The position numbers and the translations under genes are program-made. 64,000 nt of DNA, from NCBI GenBank assembly GCA_027924585.1, contig BSBM01000870.1, positions 3,843,001 to 3,907,000 on the forward strand. Reading direction: 5' to 3'. Below, piece after piece: positions 12,230 to 23,017 of this stretch. Within the stretch, counting starts at the first letter, position 1; every line of letters begins with the position of its first letter. Under the pieces are notes generated by a model. The model was given only the letters and a program-made list of their open reading frames with translations. It made no database searches and was not told the DNA's origin. Source of the stretch: Larix kaempferi (lineage: Eukaryota; Streptophyta; Pinopsida; Pinales; Pinaceae).

Positions 12230-13142
12230 TTGTTCTTTAATTTTGTTATCATCATCTTGGTTTGAACTTTACCAAACATCCTAAGATTGTCTTCAACCTC
12301 CAATGAATCAATAAACATATGCTGCAATGTAACTGAATTTCTCTCCAAAAGAAGAAAGTACAATTCAGGAGGAAAGGTAGGTGCATAATACAATTTAGCA
12401 GCATTTTCTAGAGGTTGAATTTCCTTTGGCATGTTGTAATAAAATCTTGTGAACCTCCTGTTAAAACTAGACATGTTTTCACCTTCTTGCTTCTTCATGG
12501 AATAAAACTCTAAAAGGACTTGGTCCAATGACCTTCTCTTACCCCAAAACTTCAAAAATACCTCATAAAGCTCTTCCCAAGTATGAATGGATTCAGGCTG
12601 CAAGCAATTAAACCATTTCTTAACATATCCTTGGAAATATTGGGCAAAATCCCTCATACAAACATCATCATGCTCTATTTCAAAAGGTCAAGGAAATGCT
12701 CAAAACCTTGAAGATGTTTCTTAGCTGTAAGGTTCTTGTATTCTCCATCAAAAATAGGGAGGTATTTACGATATTTTGGAGGATATTTGTGGAAAAAAGG
12801 GGGTATCTTTAAGGGACTATATCTCTGCTAGGATCTAGAAGGTAAAGGAGTATGTATGGGAGGAAAGTACTTGGCCTCAATCTCATGGGGTTTGCAAGAC
12901 TGATTATGGATCTCATGTGATTCAGAAAAAGGACTCAAATTATCTGTAAGAATAGAAGAAGAAGGTATGTCTACAAGATCTAATGAAGGATACACAAGGG
13001 TAGTTTTTTCATGGTTTGGGAATTTCTGACAAAACAAAAACTTCTCGGCATGTACACATAAAGATAAAAAGTAGTCAATGTAAAAGAACAAGATCCCTTT
13101 GATGAAACTAACACTTCGATACCTTGATTTCAATCCTTCCAT
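12226..13142 (-). pseudogene. Gag of the 10675-14279 element
   Basis: The upstream part (13142-12828) reads into a Gag-like segment (KIPPFFHKYPPKYRKYLPIF, then LTAKKHLQGFEHFLDLFEIE) and the core (12657-12226). The core holds the classic order FAQYFQGYVKKWFNCL, TWEELYEVFLKFWGKR and GENMSSFNRRFTRFYY of retrotransposon Gag. The two open frames differ, so at least one indel lies near 12700-12830. It would form the virus-like particle shell. Confidence 0.75.
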
Positions 13143-13310
13143 GTTTCTATCAGCTGAGCTCGTTCTCTAGTGGAGTCTACAAATTGGATCAAACCATGAG
13201 TGGAGTCGCCAAGTGAATGATACACAACCTTCTTGATGTCTGACTGTTTTCCACCATCAATAATCAGATCCGAAACTTTGTCGTTCTACCCAGGGACAAT
13301 GCAACTTTAG

Positions 13311-13329
13311 ATCCCCAGCAACGGCGCCA
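13311..13329 (-). other. tRNA-Asp-type primer binding site
   Basis: Minus-strand TGGCGCCGTTGCTGGGGAT, three bases from the LTR end. This form is characteristic of Athila-type Gypsy elements that prime from tRNA-Asp. Confidence 0.8.
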
Positions 13330-13332
13330 GAA

Positions 13333-14279
13333 TGTTGTCACTCAGGATTTACCCTTAGGTTGCGAAAGGATAACCTAGATGCAACTATTTCAAACCAAGC
13401 TTTAGGAGGAGAGCTGGATTCTTTCCTACCAGAGAGGGCTCTCTCAAAAGATGAATAAAAAGGCCAGAAACAATTTTCAAGAAACATATATTTCCATTTT
13501 AGAGTTTGGCTGAAAAACACATAAATCACATTGGGCGTGGAGTCACATCTGACATTTATAGAAACCAATAGAAAATAAACAACATCCATCTTGATGAAGG
13601 CAAGGAAGTTACTATTTCATAGTCAAGTTCTTTTAGTAGGCGATATTTGAAAGAAAATTAAACAAACCCATCAACATTAAGCATTAGCATAGTTGAATTT
13701 AACATCAACTTTAGAGGAAAACATGGAACAATTAGGTGCGATTAAGACAGAGCATGATTTGCATGAATTTTGTATTAAAACTAACACGTTCACCATAAGC
13801 ATAATAAGAAAGACAACATGGAAGATATTCACTGGAAAAACGATTTACAGAGAAAAGGAAATTACAAACTGCAAGACAACAACACATGAATCTTCATCCT
13901 TCAAAATGAGCTTTATTTCCTCAAGGAAAAACTTTACAAAAAACAACAAATACTCTCAGTACCATAATGTCTTTTACTGTTACAGGTTTTCAACCCCTTT
14001 TTCTTCATTACCTATGAATATATATAGGTATCTTTCATCCCTTAGGATCGAGTTATCCTAACAGAAAGTCGTTACAAAACTTGTGACACCTATACAAATA
14101 GGTTTTTTGTTTCTGAGAACATAAATGAATATTGACAGGCCATCCTAACTGATTTTACATGTGTCATTGTATGGTTGCTAACTACAATAGCTCCTAAACA
14201 GCTAGCAGGTCTCAAGTGGTCCCAAAGTATATAACAATATTACATAATCAAAAAGAATCTGAAACAGACTGATACAACA
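13333..14279 (-). repeat. 5' LTR of the 10675-14279 element (947 bp)
   Basis: Perfect inverted ends TGTTGT at 13333 and ACAACA at 14274-14279, adjacent to the primer site. No partner LTR is in the window, so the outer end is inferred from the inverted terminus. Confidence 0.6.
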
Positions 14280-16726
14280 GGATGCAAAATATCATAAAAA
14301 AAACTACCACTCTACGTCTGAGCTATTACTCGGCCTTGTGGGTAGAAGAAATATCCCACCTTCAGGGAATCGGCCACCTGTTCTTTTTCCATGGAAAGAG
14401 GTGGCACCACTTCCTCAGTGGGAACAACAAAATATTTGAGAATCTCCCTGGTTTGGTGGGTGCACTGCTCAACCTTTTGGATCTTTCTCTTTTTCCTTCA
14501 CCGAGTCTTCTTGCACACCTGTCTACCTCTATGCTCCTCGGGTTCGCTGGAAGTACTCTCCTCTACGTGGTCAAATTTTACAGGGGGTGTGGGAATGTGA
14601 TTATCTTCCGCATTAGACCACACCTTCTCCGGTGCAAAAATCACTTTGGCCCCTTGATCCCTTTCCATGACCAGATCCCAAATGAAAGACACCTGGGCCG
14701 CTGGGCCTACCACCTTTTTCAAGAACTGGTGTGAACAATAAACTTTTGGGAGCCCATTTATAATGATGGTGATAATGGTGATAACTAGGAGTAATTATTT
14801 TGGCATGATCATCCAACTGGACTCTCCAAATGAGCGAGAATGATGACTGAGATCCGGATGGGCGTCGAACAGATTTAACCAGAATTTCACCTCAAGTGAA
14901 AAATCATATGACGGCTCTTATGTGGCCTCGTTCCCTTGGGATATCATTCCCTCGTAGCAGGGGTGCTTTCCAACTGCCCATATCTGTGATTATCCCAACA
15001 CCTTCGATATTGATCTCGTTCACATCCAGACTGTTCAAAGATGTGCCTCCTACGCCCTCCACCTACGCCACCATTTAATCGAGACCGGATTCTTCACATC
15101 TTTAATCCTTTCTACAATGTTTAAAACTTAGGGCTTTGGATCATTTCACCCTCTAGCTACAATTACACGTCTAGAGCTCTTTTTTGGCATCCCTTGGGTT
15201 TCTATGACCTGAAAACCAAGGCCCCCATCTACTATGTTCAAGGGCCTAACTCTCCCAGTTTCCCAAGATAAAACAACTTCTGCTTAACAAATTATAGGGA
15301 AAAGATCCTTGGGGATAGGAAAGTCGGCAGCATGTGAGGCTCCTTCACGAACCCATATACTCTGAGTACCATGTGCCACTTGTACAAAAACTAGTCCCCA
15401 ACTACTAAATCTGACCTTAGCTGCATGAAAGTCTTCATCTCGGGCAGGACTCTCGCTAGCTCTTCTCTAGAAACCCACTCATGAACCTTCGACACTGATG
15501 GCTCTGAACCCTAGGTTTTATGTCACCTTCACCACTGCACACATGCCCAGAGCTTCTTGAAGCCTCTACGAAGAACGCAAACGTCAACTCTTCACATGAC
15601 TTTCTCCTTTTATAACCCGACCCTGACTAGCTCCCTTACTCCTCTTCCGATGGTCATTGATCCCGACTATCGATCCTTCATGACGTGATCTGGGCTGTCA
15701 GATTGGTGTTCCTTTTTACGGCCTCCCTCATGTGATCGTCCTCCATCGTCGAATATATTATGTGGTCGACCATCGCCGTCGATCTTCATAGTTGCACTCG
15801 CAGTAGGCAGTTTCGCATGGTCGTCTAGTCGTTTTCCTTTACCTCCCTTCCAGGATACATAATGCTGAGGGGCCATCATGTGTCTAGTGGTTCTGGATTC
15901 TGAAACCACCTTCCTCTCTATCTCGTCGTGGATCTCCATGCTGCAAAATCCTGCCAACACCGTTGATCTATCTTCTCGTGTACGATCAATAGCAGGATCT
16001 GTGGGTCTTTTAACCATGGTATGACCTGGCCTCCCCGCCTGGTTCCTCTTATTGACCGCGATTCTTTCCTAGCACGGATCCTTCATTGTTGTTGATCTCT
16101 CTCACCAAACTCCCTCGTTGCTAGATTCTCCCCATCCCACGCCACCTTTAGCTGGCCTTTCCGACTGTAGGATCCCTTTTCCCACCTCCATCCTGGCCAT
16201 AGATCTCCATCGTGCCGAACTTGGGAAGGGGTCCCCCAAAATCGGTTTCGCAGGCCCCCAAGCGGTCTTCCCATACCTCCTTGCCACCCTGTGGAATCAC
16301 TGGAAGGTGATGCATGGCAGGGGGTTTCTATTTCTGCGACCGCTCCTATCCGCTACTCCTCCATGCTACTTGACCTCGAAGAAATCCTGCAGGACCGTTG
16401 ATCTGGTGATCAATGGTTGTTCCTTCAGGGACTCACCCGCCATTTAACCCTTCCGCTAGGCTTCTTATCGTTAACCCCCGCGCTACTTTGGTGCTGGCAG
16501 CTCAGCTTCGTCATTGATCTCGCTCCCACTTTCGACCTCCACCGTCGATTTCCTACTTCAGGATTTTTCCAATCCTTTTTCATAAGTTTTGGCTGCCCCA
16601 CTTAGCTCCATCCGGTGGTCATGTGGCATAGACCCCTCAAAGGATCGGGTGCTTCCCCTTTTGCAAAGTCCTAGGCTCCACTAGTCACAAATTTTAACTT
16701 TCTACCCCCATTTTCCCTTCGGAAAA
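14280..16726 (-). other. GC-rich block with broken minus-strand frames
   Basis: Visibly richer in G and C than its surroundings. Minus-strand frames are open in pieces (16287-16102, 16017-15667, 14816-14498) with many charged residues, and the same strand gives GTQSIWVREGASHAADFP around 15350. I recognise no family. It may be ORF1 of a decayed non-LTR element, a captured gene fragment, or the interior of an element whose LTR is 16727-17152. Plus-strand open frames here look like shadows. Confidence 0.3.
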
Positions 16727-17152
16727 TGTCTATGCTAAGAACGATCTCAAGAAAACATCATATTGCAATAAACATAATATATATATATGCAAATTACTCA
16801 TGCTACAGATCCAAAACTAGATAATTACTCCATAGATCAATCCAAAATACAAAAAGACAACAGATGCGAAGATATCATCTCATATTTCATAACGCAGAAA
16901 AACTCCCTCAGGATTACAATCACACAAGGGTTCTACTCCTTAGATACTCCGATCGACTATATCTAAAGCTTACAATCTTAATTCTATTTATAGGTGCATT
17001 TGGCCGTTACAAATGGTCCTAATGACCCATTTCTAACTAACTTAACTAATTAATTATGCATATGTCGGCTTTGTGACTGGTCCTTTGTTCTTGTCTTTGA
17101 CTCTTTCGCTGCTTGGGGTTCCGCACTTGTGCACTCCGAACCCATGCTAACA
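16727..17152 (-). repeat. Possible solo LTR
   Basis: Starts TGTCTATGCTAAG and ends CATGCTAACA, with a minus-strand TATA box (CTATAAATAG near 16985-16995). No primer site or polypurine tract is convincing on either side and no direct repeat flanks it, so this is a structural guess. Confidence 0.3.
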
Positions 17153-18055
17153 CTAACCACCTCCCTATCCTTCATTCTCTCTCCTTATATCCATCCTCCA
17201 CCTCCTCATTCAACCTATCCTAGTTTCTGACCTACTCCTACCACTAACCACCACCACCTGATCGCTTAGTTTTTATCTCTAAACCCCTAAATACCAATCT
17301 CTCTCTCTCTCTCTCTCTCTCTCTGGGGAATCCAAAATTTCATGGTAGATATTGTCATCTTTTGCATATTTTCCTTCAATAATTCACACTCTTTCACGTT
17401 TACTACTCTCTCTTTCTCTCTCTCATGTCATCTTTCTCTCTCCACTTTGACTTACCACCTCTCAGTCCCCCCCCCTCTCTCATGTCATTCGTCTCTCTCC
17501 CCTTTCACTTACCACCTCCCAATACCCCTCTCTCTATATATATGTATCCCTATTCCACCCCCTTTCACTTACCACCTCCCAATACCCCTCTCTCTCTATA
17601 TATGTATCCCTATTCCACCCCCGCATTCAACCTCTCATGCCCTCTCACCTACTCTTAACACTAATGACCACCACCCAATCACTTAGTCTCTCTCTCTAAA
17701 CCCTTAAACCCCAATATCTCTCTCTCTCTCTCTATTCGAGGCATCCAAAAAATAATAGTAGATATTGGTTATATTATACATATTTTCCTTCAAGACTTCA
17801 CACTCTTTCATGTTTGTTTCTCTCTCTCTCTCATATTCCATCTATATATGTGGGTGTTTGATAGAAAATCTAGTACATTGCCACTATTACTCACTACTAT
17901 GTCCATGAACCATGCTAGTCAACCCAATCTCGCTCCTAATTGAAACTGCACAAATCGTGCTCTTTTTATAATTTTTTCCTTGGGAACTATTTATTTCCAT
18001 CAACTACATCTATAATAAGTTCCCAAAGAGAAATATCATTGATAGTAGTGTTGTG
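17153..18055 (+). repeat. CT-rich dispersed non-coding repeat, copy 1
   Basis: Units of roughly 400 bases combine CT microsatellite with conserved stretches such as CATCCAAAA...GTAGATATTGG and TTTTCCTTCAA...TCACACTCTTTCA. The unique-looking tail (17830-18055, with ACAAATCGTGCTC and TTTTTTCCTTGGGAAC) matches 55210-55438. No coding potential: the Leu/Ser/Pro frames are microsatellite translations. Confidence 0.75.
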
Positions 18056-18275
18056 GCCACAACAAATCCCATGCTTAGCTAAAGCATGGGAGACCCATTT
18101 TTAATCAATTTGAAGGTATATAGGTAAGTTCTCTTTGTAAATATGATTTTCATATTAGATGTCTTTAAACATCATTGTCCATGTACCCGTAGTTCATTTT
18201 CGCTGCTTGATCTGGGTTTTCTTTAAGTGTTTGGTTTGCAAAAATCTTTAAATTTTGACTATTTTGACATTTCTC

Positions 18276-18670
18276 CTGGTAAACCCGAAACCCGACATTT
18301 GGAGAACTCGAAAGTTTCGAGTGCGGGAAATTGTTGTTTTCATTTTGGGATTTTCGTCATCCTGAAACCCGAAACCCAAAAGTTTAGGGTGCGGGATTTC
18401 TTTTCTTTTGAAGTTTGTTTTACCGAAACCCGATGATGTCGCGTTTCGGGATCCGGTATTTTGTTTGCGAGTTTTAATAAACCCAAAACCCGGCACTGCC
18501 GCATTTCAGGATTCGGGAATTCATTTTTAATGTTGTGTTTTATTGTGTTCTGAAACCCGCAACCTGCAACTTTCGGGTTGCGGCTTTCGGAAACTTGGTT
18601 TTGGTTTGGTCGTATTTTAGAAACCCGAAACCCGCCAATTTCGGTTTTCGGCTTTCGGGAGTGGTAAATA
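18276..18670 (+). repeat. Six irregular GAAACCCG / TTTCGGG hairpin-like units
   Basis: At about 18281, 18364, 18424, 18479, 18551 and 18620 a C-rich half (AAACCCGAAACCCG or close) is followed within 5-15 bases by a G-rich half (TTTCGGGTTGCGGG or close). Each unit could fold on itself. Spacing varies from 58 to 83 bases. The block ends about 335 bases before the ATG of the large ORF at 19006, so it may lie in its promoter or 5' leader. Confidence 0.6.
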
Positions 18671-18892
18671 AAACTTTTTATTATGTTTTGAACCCAATCT
18701 CGCGCTTTGCATTGGTCAATCTCAGCCGTCCATTTCTCTTAATCCTATGGACATGATTTAATTTGGGTAAATTGATAAATATAGGTTTTTATTTACTTTT
18801 CTTTATCATTTTTACTCACCGAATTACTCCGTTGAGCTGATTTTACCGTGGATTTCTTGCCTTCAGTCGATTGCCGGTTTTCAGTTATCATA

Positions 18893-18985
18893 GGTAGGAT
18901 TGCCATCATTCCATGTTCTTCGATTGGGCTTTTGGCTGTCTGTGATTGCTGTTTTTTTTTAATTTTTTTTTCTTTATTTCATCAG
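18893..18985 (+). other. Probable 5' untranslated intron of the large gene
   Basis: An excellent plant 3' splice site (35 bases almost all T/C ending TTTCATCAG at 18985) lies 20 bases before the ATG at 19006. A candidate donor is ATAG/GTAGGATT at 18893. The donor is less certain than the acceptor. Confidence 0.45.
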
Positions 18986-19005
18986 AAATTACAAAGTTTG
19001 CCACT

Positions 19006-20700
19006 ATGTCAGGAAGTACCCGGTGTAGGGCTGCTCTCGGGGGTACCTTAACCAAAGAACCCAACTTTAGTATCTTCTCTGATACCAATGGAAAGGTCAC
19101 TGAGACTTATCAAATGGATTGGTCTCGGATTTATGCTATTTTCAACAACGATGACCTCTCACATGTAGAATTTGATAGGCTGGCTTATGAGAAGACTAGG
19201 GATTCTCAAATTCATGCTATCACTGCATGGCCCGCTATATTACCCTATAAAGATGCAGTGAAGTGGATAATAGAGAATGCTAGTGTCAAAGACCGGTCTT
19301 TCAATGATGCTTTGGGGAATCAATTGAATCATTTCCGCCTTGAGGTTTTTACCCGAGCATTTGCTCTCAGGCCGCATAAGCAGACTCTATCTCCTGACTT
19401 CATCCAATCCTCCAAGTCCCGTTACAATTTTGTTGAAATGATGAAGTCTTGGATGATAAAACCTAATGCTTTCGTGCTTAAGCCTGATAATTTATACTCA
19501 ATTGCTTGGTTCAAGGAACCCTACTCTTTGCTAGCAGCTATGTTGTGCTGACTGTTCGGACTCCCTAATTGTTCGTTGTTCAAAGCTGAATGGGCACCTA
19601 TAGTGCATCATGTATTGACTACCGGTGAATCCTTCCTGTGGGCTTCCATCCTGTCCTCGGAACTAAAAAATTCTATCGAAGATTATCAGAAGTCTCCAGC
19701 TTTCACAAAACCACATTTCTTTTTATCTTCCTATGTAATTGATGTTTTTTGCTTAGAATTTCAATACCCCAACTTGAACTGGAATTGGACTCCAGCAGAC
19801 CCATCTGTACATATCTATCATTCAATCTTATGGGAAGAAAACTTTATCCCTTTACTATATGATATATGTGATCAGTTCCTGGGCATTGTTTACTTCAAGA
19901 TTTTCAAGCAAGAAGCACCAACATTTTCAAATGATGCAAAGACACTCATCAATACTATCGGTGATTGGTATGTGTGTGAGTATTTCTCATATATCAGAGT
20001 CTAAGGCAGTAATACTGTTCATCTGTTGCCCAGAATTGTCCCTGACAGATTGGCTTTGCAAGAAGTTTCATTTCAAACTGTGACTGATGGTATGTATAAA
20101 AAACTCATAAGGCCTAGAAAGAAAGGGTGGCCTAAATTCCCTTTGAACCTTGGGTCATTGGTCATCCCAACCTCCAATTGTGCAGCCACTCTTGGTGATC
20201 AGTTGGTTTATTTCAAATTGGGATGTGCTACTAAAAGAAAGCACGACCCCAAGAAGTTATTGGATGCACAACTAAAACAAACCCATGTAAAAATAGACTA
20301 TGTGCATGAGAACATCCCAGATGACTCTATCTATCATGGAGTCAATACATTTTATGAAGTTCTTATCAAAGAAAAACACCTAGAAGAGTAGCATAACATT
20401 CTGCACTATCAGAAGGCATTAAACCTCAGGGTGTTGAGTTATAGGAAATTGGAGCTAGACTTGCTGGACAAAGTGAGAAAAGAAAGGGAAGGAAAGGAAG
20501 CTCACGAAACTAATCCTCTTCAAGTGGTGGTTCATTCAGAACAAGGCAAAGGAAAAAACCCCATCGAAGATTCTCCTCCTAAGAAAACATCAGAACAGGC
20601 CAAATCCTTGTTATATACCTCTTAGCAATTTCAGAAAGATCTGGCACAATTGACATCAGTGTTGAAGGTTCACCCTGCAAAGCCCCAGAAGGTGACTGTG
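19006..20700 (+). pseudogene. Large unrecognised gene, 5' half, split by Copia B
   Basis: First 565 codons of a gene of about 1,257 codons. ATG at 19006 is chosen because it follows the splice-acceptor-like tract; the frame is also open from 18946. Internal stops: TGA 19549, TAA 20002, TAG 20389 and TAG 20623, all in one frame with no indel. The region looks globular and Trp/aromatic rich (ITAWPAILPYKDAVKWIIE, EAPTFSNDAKTLINTIGDWY). After residue 480 it turns into a charged Lys/Glu stretch. No family recognised. It could be a transposon-borne ORF (plant retroelements carry such extra ORFs) or a host gene. The break at 20700 falls exactly between codons. Confidence 0.6.
20696..20700 (+). other. 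Target site duplication of Copia B (left)
   Basis: CTGTG immediately before the LTR, repeated at 28083-28087 after the right LTR. This shows a single insertion with both ends intact. Confidence 0.95.
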
Positions 20701-21189
20701 TGTTAATTTTAAACCAAATAGACTAGCAAGATCACTGAAAGAAACATAATCACAAGATAGACACGGAATATACCCTGGGAAACCCTCATGGGGTAGAAAA
20801 CCCAGCAAAGCTTTCCTCAATAAGATGATCAACCAAAATACAAGATGTGCTCCTTCCTTCTTTGAATCCTTAGCAGATCTCCCAGACAAGTGTGCACTCT
20901 TCCACAAGTGAGTGAGTGATCTAATGAGGAGTTCACCTCCTTTATTTATACTGACTCCCAACTGACTAAAAGACCTAATGGGGCCGACCTCTCCTGGAGA
21001 AGTCTAATAACCCCAAAAATATAACCACAGGGCCGACCCCCACATGGTGGGTCTAATAACCCTAGTTAACACAAACCCTCAGAGGAATAAACACCTCCAG
21101 ACACATAATAGAGTTACCTCGGAGGGATGAAACATCTCCGGAATAATAAAGTACAAGTATAATATTCTTTGAAGTTACAATATTCAACA
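20701..21189 (-). repeat. 3' LTR of Copia B (489 bp)
   Basis: TGTTAA...TTCAACA on the plus strand. Minus-strand TATA box TATAAATA at 20950-20943. Two GGGCCGAC motifs (20981-20988 and 21030-21037) lie just upstream of it in the element's own direction. Confidence 0.95.
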
Positions 21190-21198
21190 CTCCCCCTT
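21190..21198 (-). other. Polypurine tract of Copia B
   Basis: Minus-strand AAGGGGGAG directly abuts the 3' LTR. It primes plus-strand cDNA synthesis in LTR elements. Confidence 0.85.
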
Positions 21199-21339
21199 AA
21201 CGAGAAGGATATTATAACAGCATCTGCAGGAGCAAGGAGTCACTATACATGATACATTTATAAATCATCGGAAGCTTTCTTCAATTTGTCTTCATTAGTA
21301 ACTCAAACATTTACTGGTATATCAATGTCAACATCAACA

Positions 21340-21790
21340 TTGACATCATGATCATCAGCATCGTCATCACATGATTAGTAGCATCGTCATCTCACGATAA
21401 GCAGCATCATCATCACATGATCAGCAGCATCGTCATCTCACGATCAGTAGCATCGTCATCACACGATCATCAGCATCGTCATCACACAATCAGCAGCATC
21501 GTCATCACACGATCAGCAGAATCATCATCACACGATCAGCAGCATCGTCATCACACAATCAGCAGCATCATCATCACACGATCAGCAGCATCATCATCAC
21601 ACGATCAACAACATCGTCATCACACGATCAGCAGCATCGTCATCACACGATCAGCAGCATTGTCATCACACGATCATCAGCATCATCATCACACGATCAG
21701 CAGCATCGTCATCACACGATCAGCAGCATCGTCATCACACGATCATCAGCATCGTCATCACATGATCATCCACATCGTCATCTATATACA
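21340..21790. repeat. 23-bp tandem array, about 19 copies
   Basis: Unit close to CATCGTCATCACACGATCAG plus CAG, head to tail with no spacers. Some copies have CATCATCATC or an ACAATC variant. It lies in the 3' untranslated region of Copia B. Since 23 is not a multiple of three, the antisense frame shows a 23-residue protein period; I do not regard it as coding. Confidence 0.9.
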
Positions 21791-21794
21791 TGAT

Positions 21795-22395
21795 CCTTCC
21801 TTTCGGAATTACTGGATCAATCTCATCACAATCATATTTAAGACTATCCTTCCTTTCGGAATTATTGGATTTACTGTCTAAGGATGATTAGTCCAACCAC
21901 AATCATATTTAAGACTATCCTTCCTTTCGGAATTACTGGATTTACTGTCTAAGGATGATTAATCCAACCACAATCATATTTAAGACTATCCTTCCTTTCG
22001 AAATTACTGGATTTACTATCTAAGGATGATTAATCCAACCACAATCGCATTTAAGACTATCCTTCCTTTCGGAATTATTGGATTTACTGTCTAAGGATGA
22101 TTAGTCCAACCACAATCACATTTAAGACTATCCTTCCTTTCGGAATTACTGGATTTACTATCTAAGGATGATTAATCCAACCACAATCATATTTAAGACT
22201 ATCCTTCCTTTCGGAATTACTGGATTTACTGTCTAAGGATGATTAATCCAACCACAATCGCATTTAAGACTATCCTTCCTTTCGGAATTACTGGATTTAC
22301 TGTCTAAGGATGATTAGTCCAACCACAATCACATTTAAGACTATCCTTCCTTTCGGAATTACTGGATTTACTGTCTAAGGATGATTAATCCAATC
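21795..22395. repeat. 71-bp tandem array, about 8 copies
   Basis: Each unit contains AAGACTATCCTTCCTTTCGG and TGTCTAAGGATGATTA. Marker positions 21843, 21914, 21985, 22056, 22127, 22198, 22269 and 22340 are exactly 71 apart. Copies differ by only a few bases, so the array is recent or homogenised. Confidence 0.92.
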
Positions 22396-22399
22396 ACGT

Positions 22400-22780
22400 G
22401 CATTTTGAACCAAGGTCTAGGGACGATGCAGTCCTATCATCTATTCTCGGAGACACCTGTCTACGGCTCACTTTAGAACTTAAGTTCAAGGATGATCCAA
22501 TCCTCATCTGTCCACCAAGGACTTTATTCTCGGAGACCTCACGTCTACGGATCACTTTAGAACTTAAGTTCAAGGATGATCCAATCCTCATCTGTCCACT
22601 AAGGACCTTATTCTCGGAGACCTCACGTCTACGGCTCACTTTAGAACTTAAGTTCAAGGATGATCCAATCCTCATCTGTCCACTAAGAACTTTATTCTCG
22701 GAGACCTCACGTCTACGGCTCACTTTAGAACTTGAGTTCAAGGATGATCCAATCCTCATCTGTATTCTCATCTATACAGG
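22400..22780. repeat. 84-bp tandem array, about 4 copies
   Basis: Each unit contains ATTCTCGGAGACCTCACGTC; marker positions 22443, 22526, 22610 and 22694. 84 is a multiple of three, so both strands stay open as a 28-residue repeat, but the place (3' untranslated region of Copia B) argues against coding. A minor block of CATGTATACATC repeats follows at 22790-22920. Confidence 0.9.
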
Positions 22781-23017
22781 TACAAATATCCAAGAGCATG
22801 TATCACATCAAAACATGTATACATCTCATCAAAAACATGTATACATCTATCATGTATTCTCACTAATACATCTAACATCAAAACATGTATACATCACATC
22901 AAACACATGTATACATCTAAAATAAAAGATATATAAGAGTTCTAAATTTAAATAATTCTAAGTAACTAAGTGCAACAAAACAAAATTTAAGGGACAGACT
23001 TGTTATCAAGTACCATA

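Larger units (their letters stand above)
10675..14279 (-). mobile_element. Athila-type or TR-GAG retroelement, left part displaced by Gypsy-1
   Basis: Minus strand: LTR (13333-14279), tRNA-Asp-type primer site, gag (13142-12226), then two ORFs of unknown function (12229-11870 and 11567-11094). No protease, RT or integrase motif is visible before Gypsy-1 interrupts it at 10674, so it is either a gag-only non-autonomous element or one whose pol lies left of the window. Confidence 0.65.

Noticed and set aside
14282-14734. 150-codon plus-strand frame as a membrane protein gene
   Set aside because: The opposite strand gives a more protein-like charged translation, and the Leu/Phe richness follows from composition; neither is convincing.
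16727-17152. Complete element formed with 14280-16726
   Set aside because: No primer site beside the presumed LTR and no partner LTR; kept only as a possible solo LTR.
17342-17686. Ser/Leu/Pro-rich open frames across CT tracts, also at 47330-47626 and 56274-56675
   Set aside because: Translations of CT microsatellite; no motif and no conservation between the two repeat copies.
18276-18670. Interstitial telomere repeat (CCCTAAA type)
   Set aside because: The units are CCCGAAA-like with irregular spacing and a complementary half; only one TTTAGGG-like word occurs.
21417-21881. 154-codon plus-strand frame rich in His/Ser/Ile
   Set aside because: It is the 23-bp tandem array read antisense to Copia B; the 23-residue period comes from the array, not from a protein.
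21340-22395. Regular short repeats that could suggest a CRISPR array
   Set aside because: Units are contiguous with no unique spacers, no cas genes are near, and the context is a plant retrotransposon.
22398-22925. 175-codon plus-strand frame of 28-residue repeats, also open on the minus strand
   Set aside because: The 84-bp array is a multiple of three and keeps frames open on both strands; it lies in an untranslated region.
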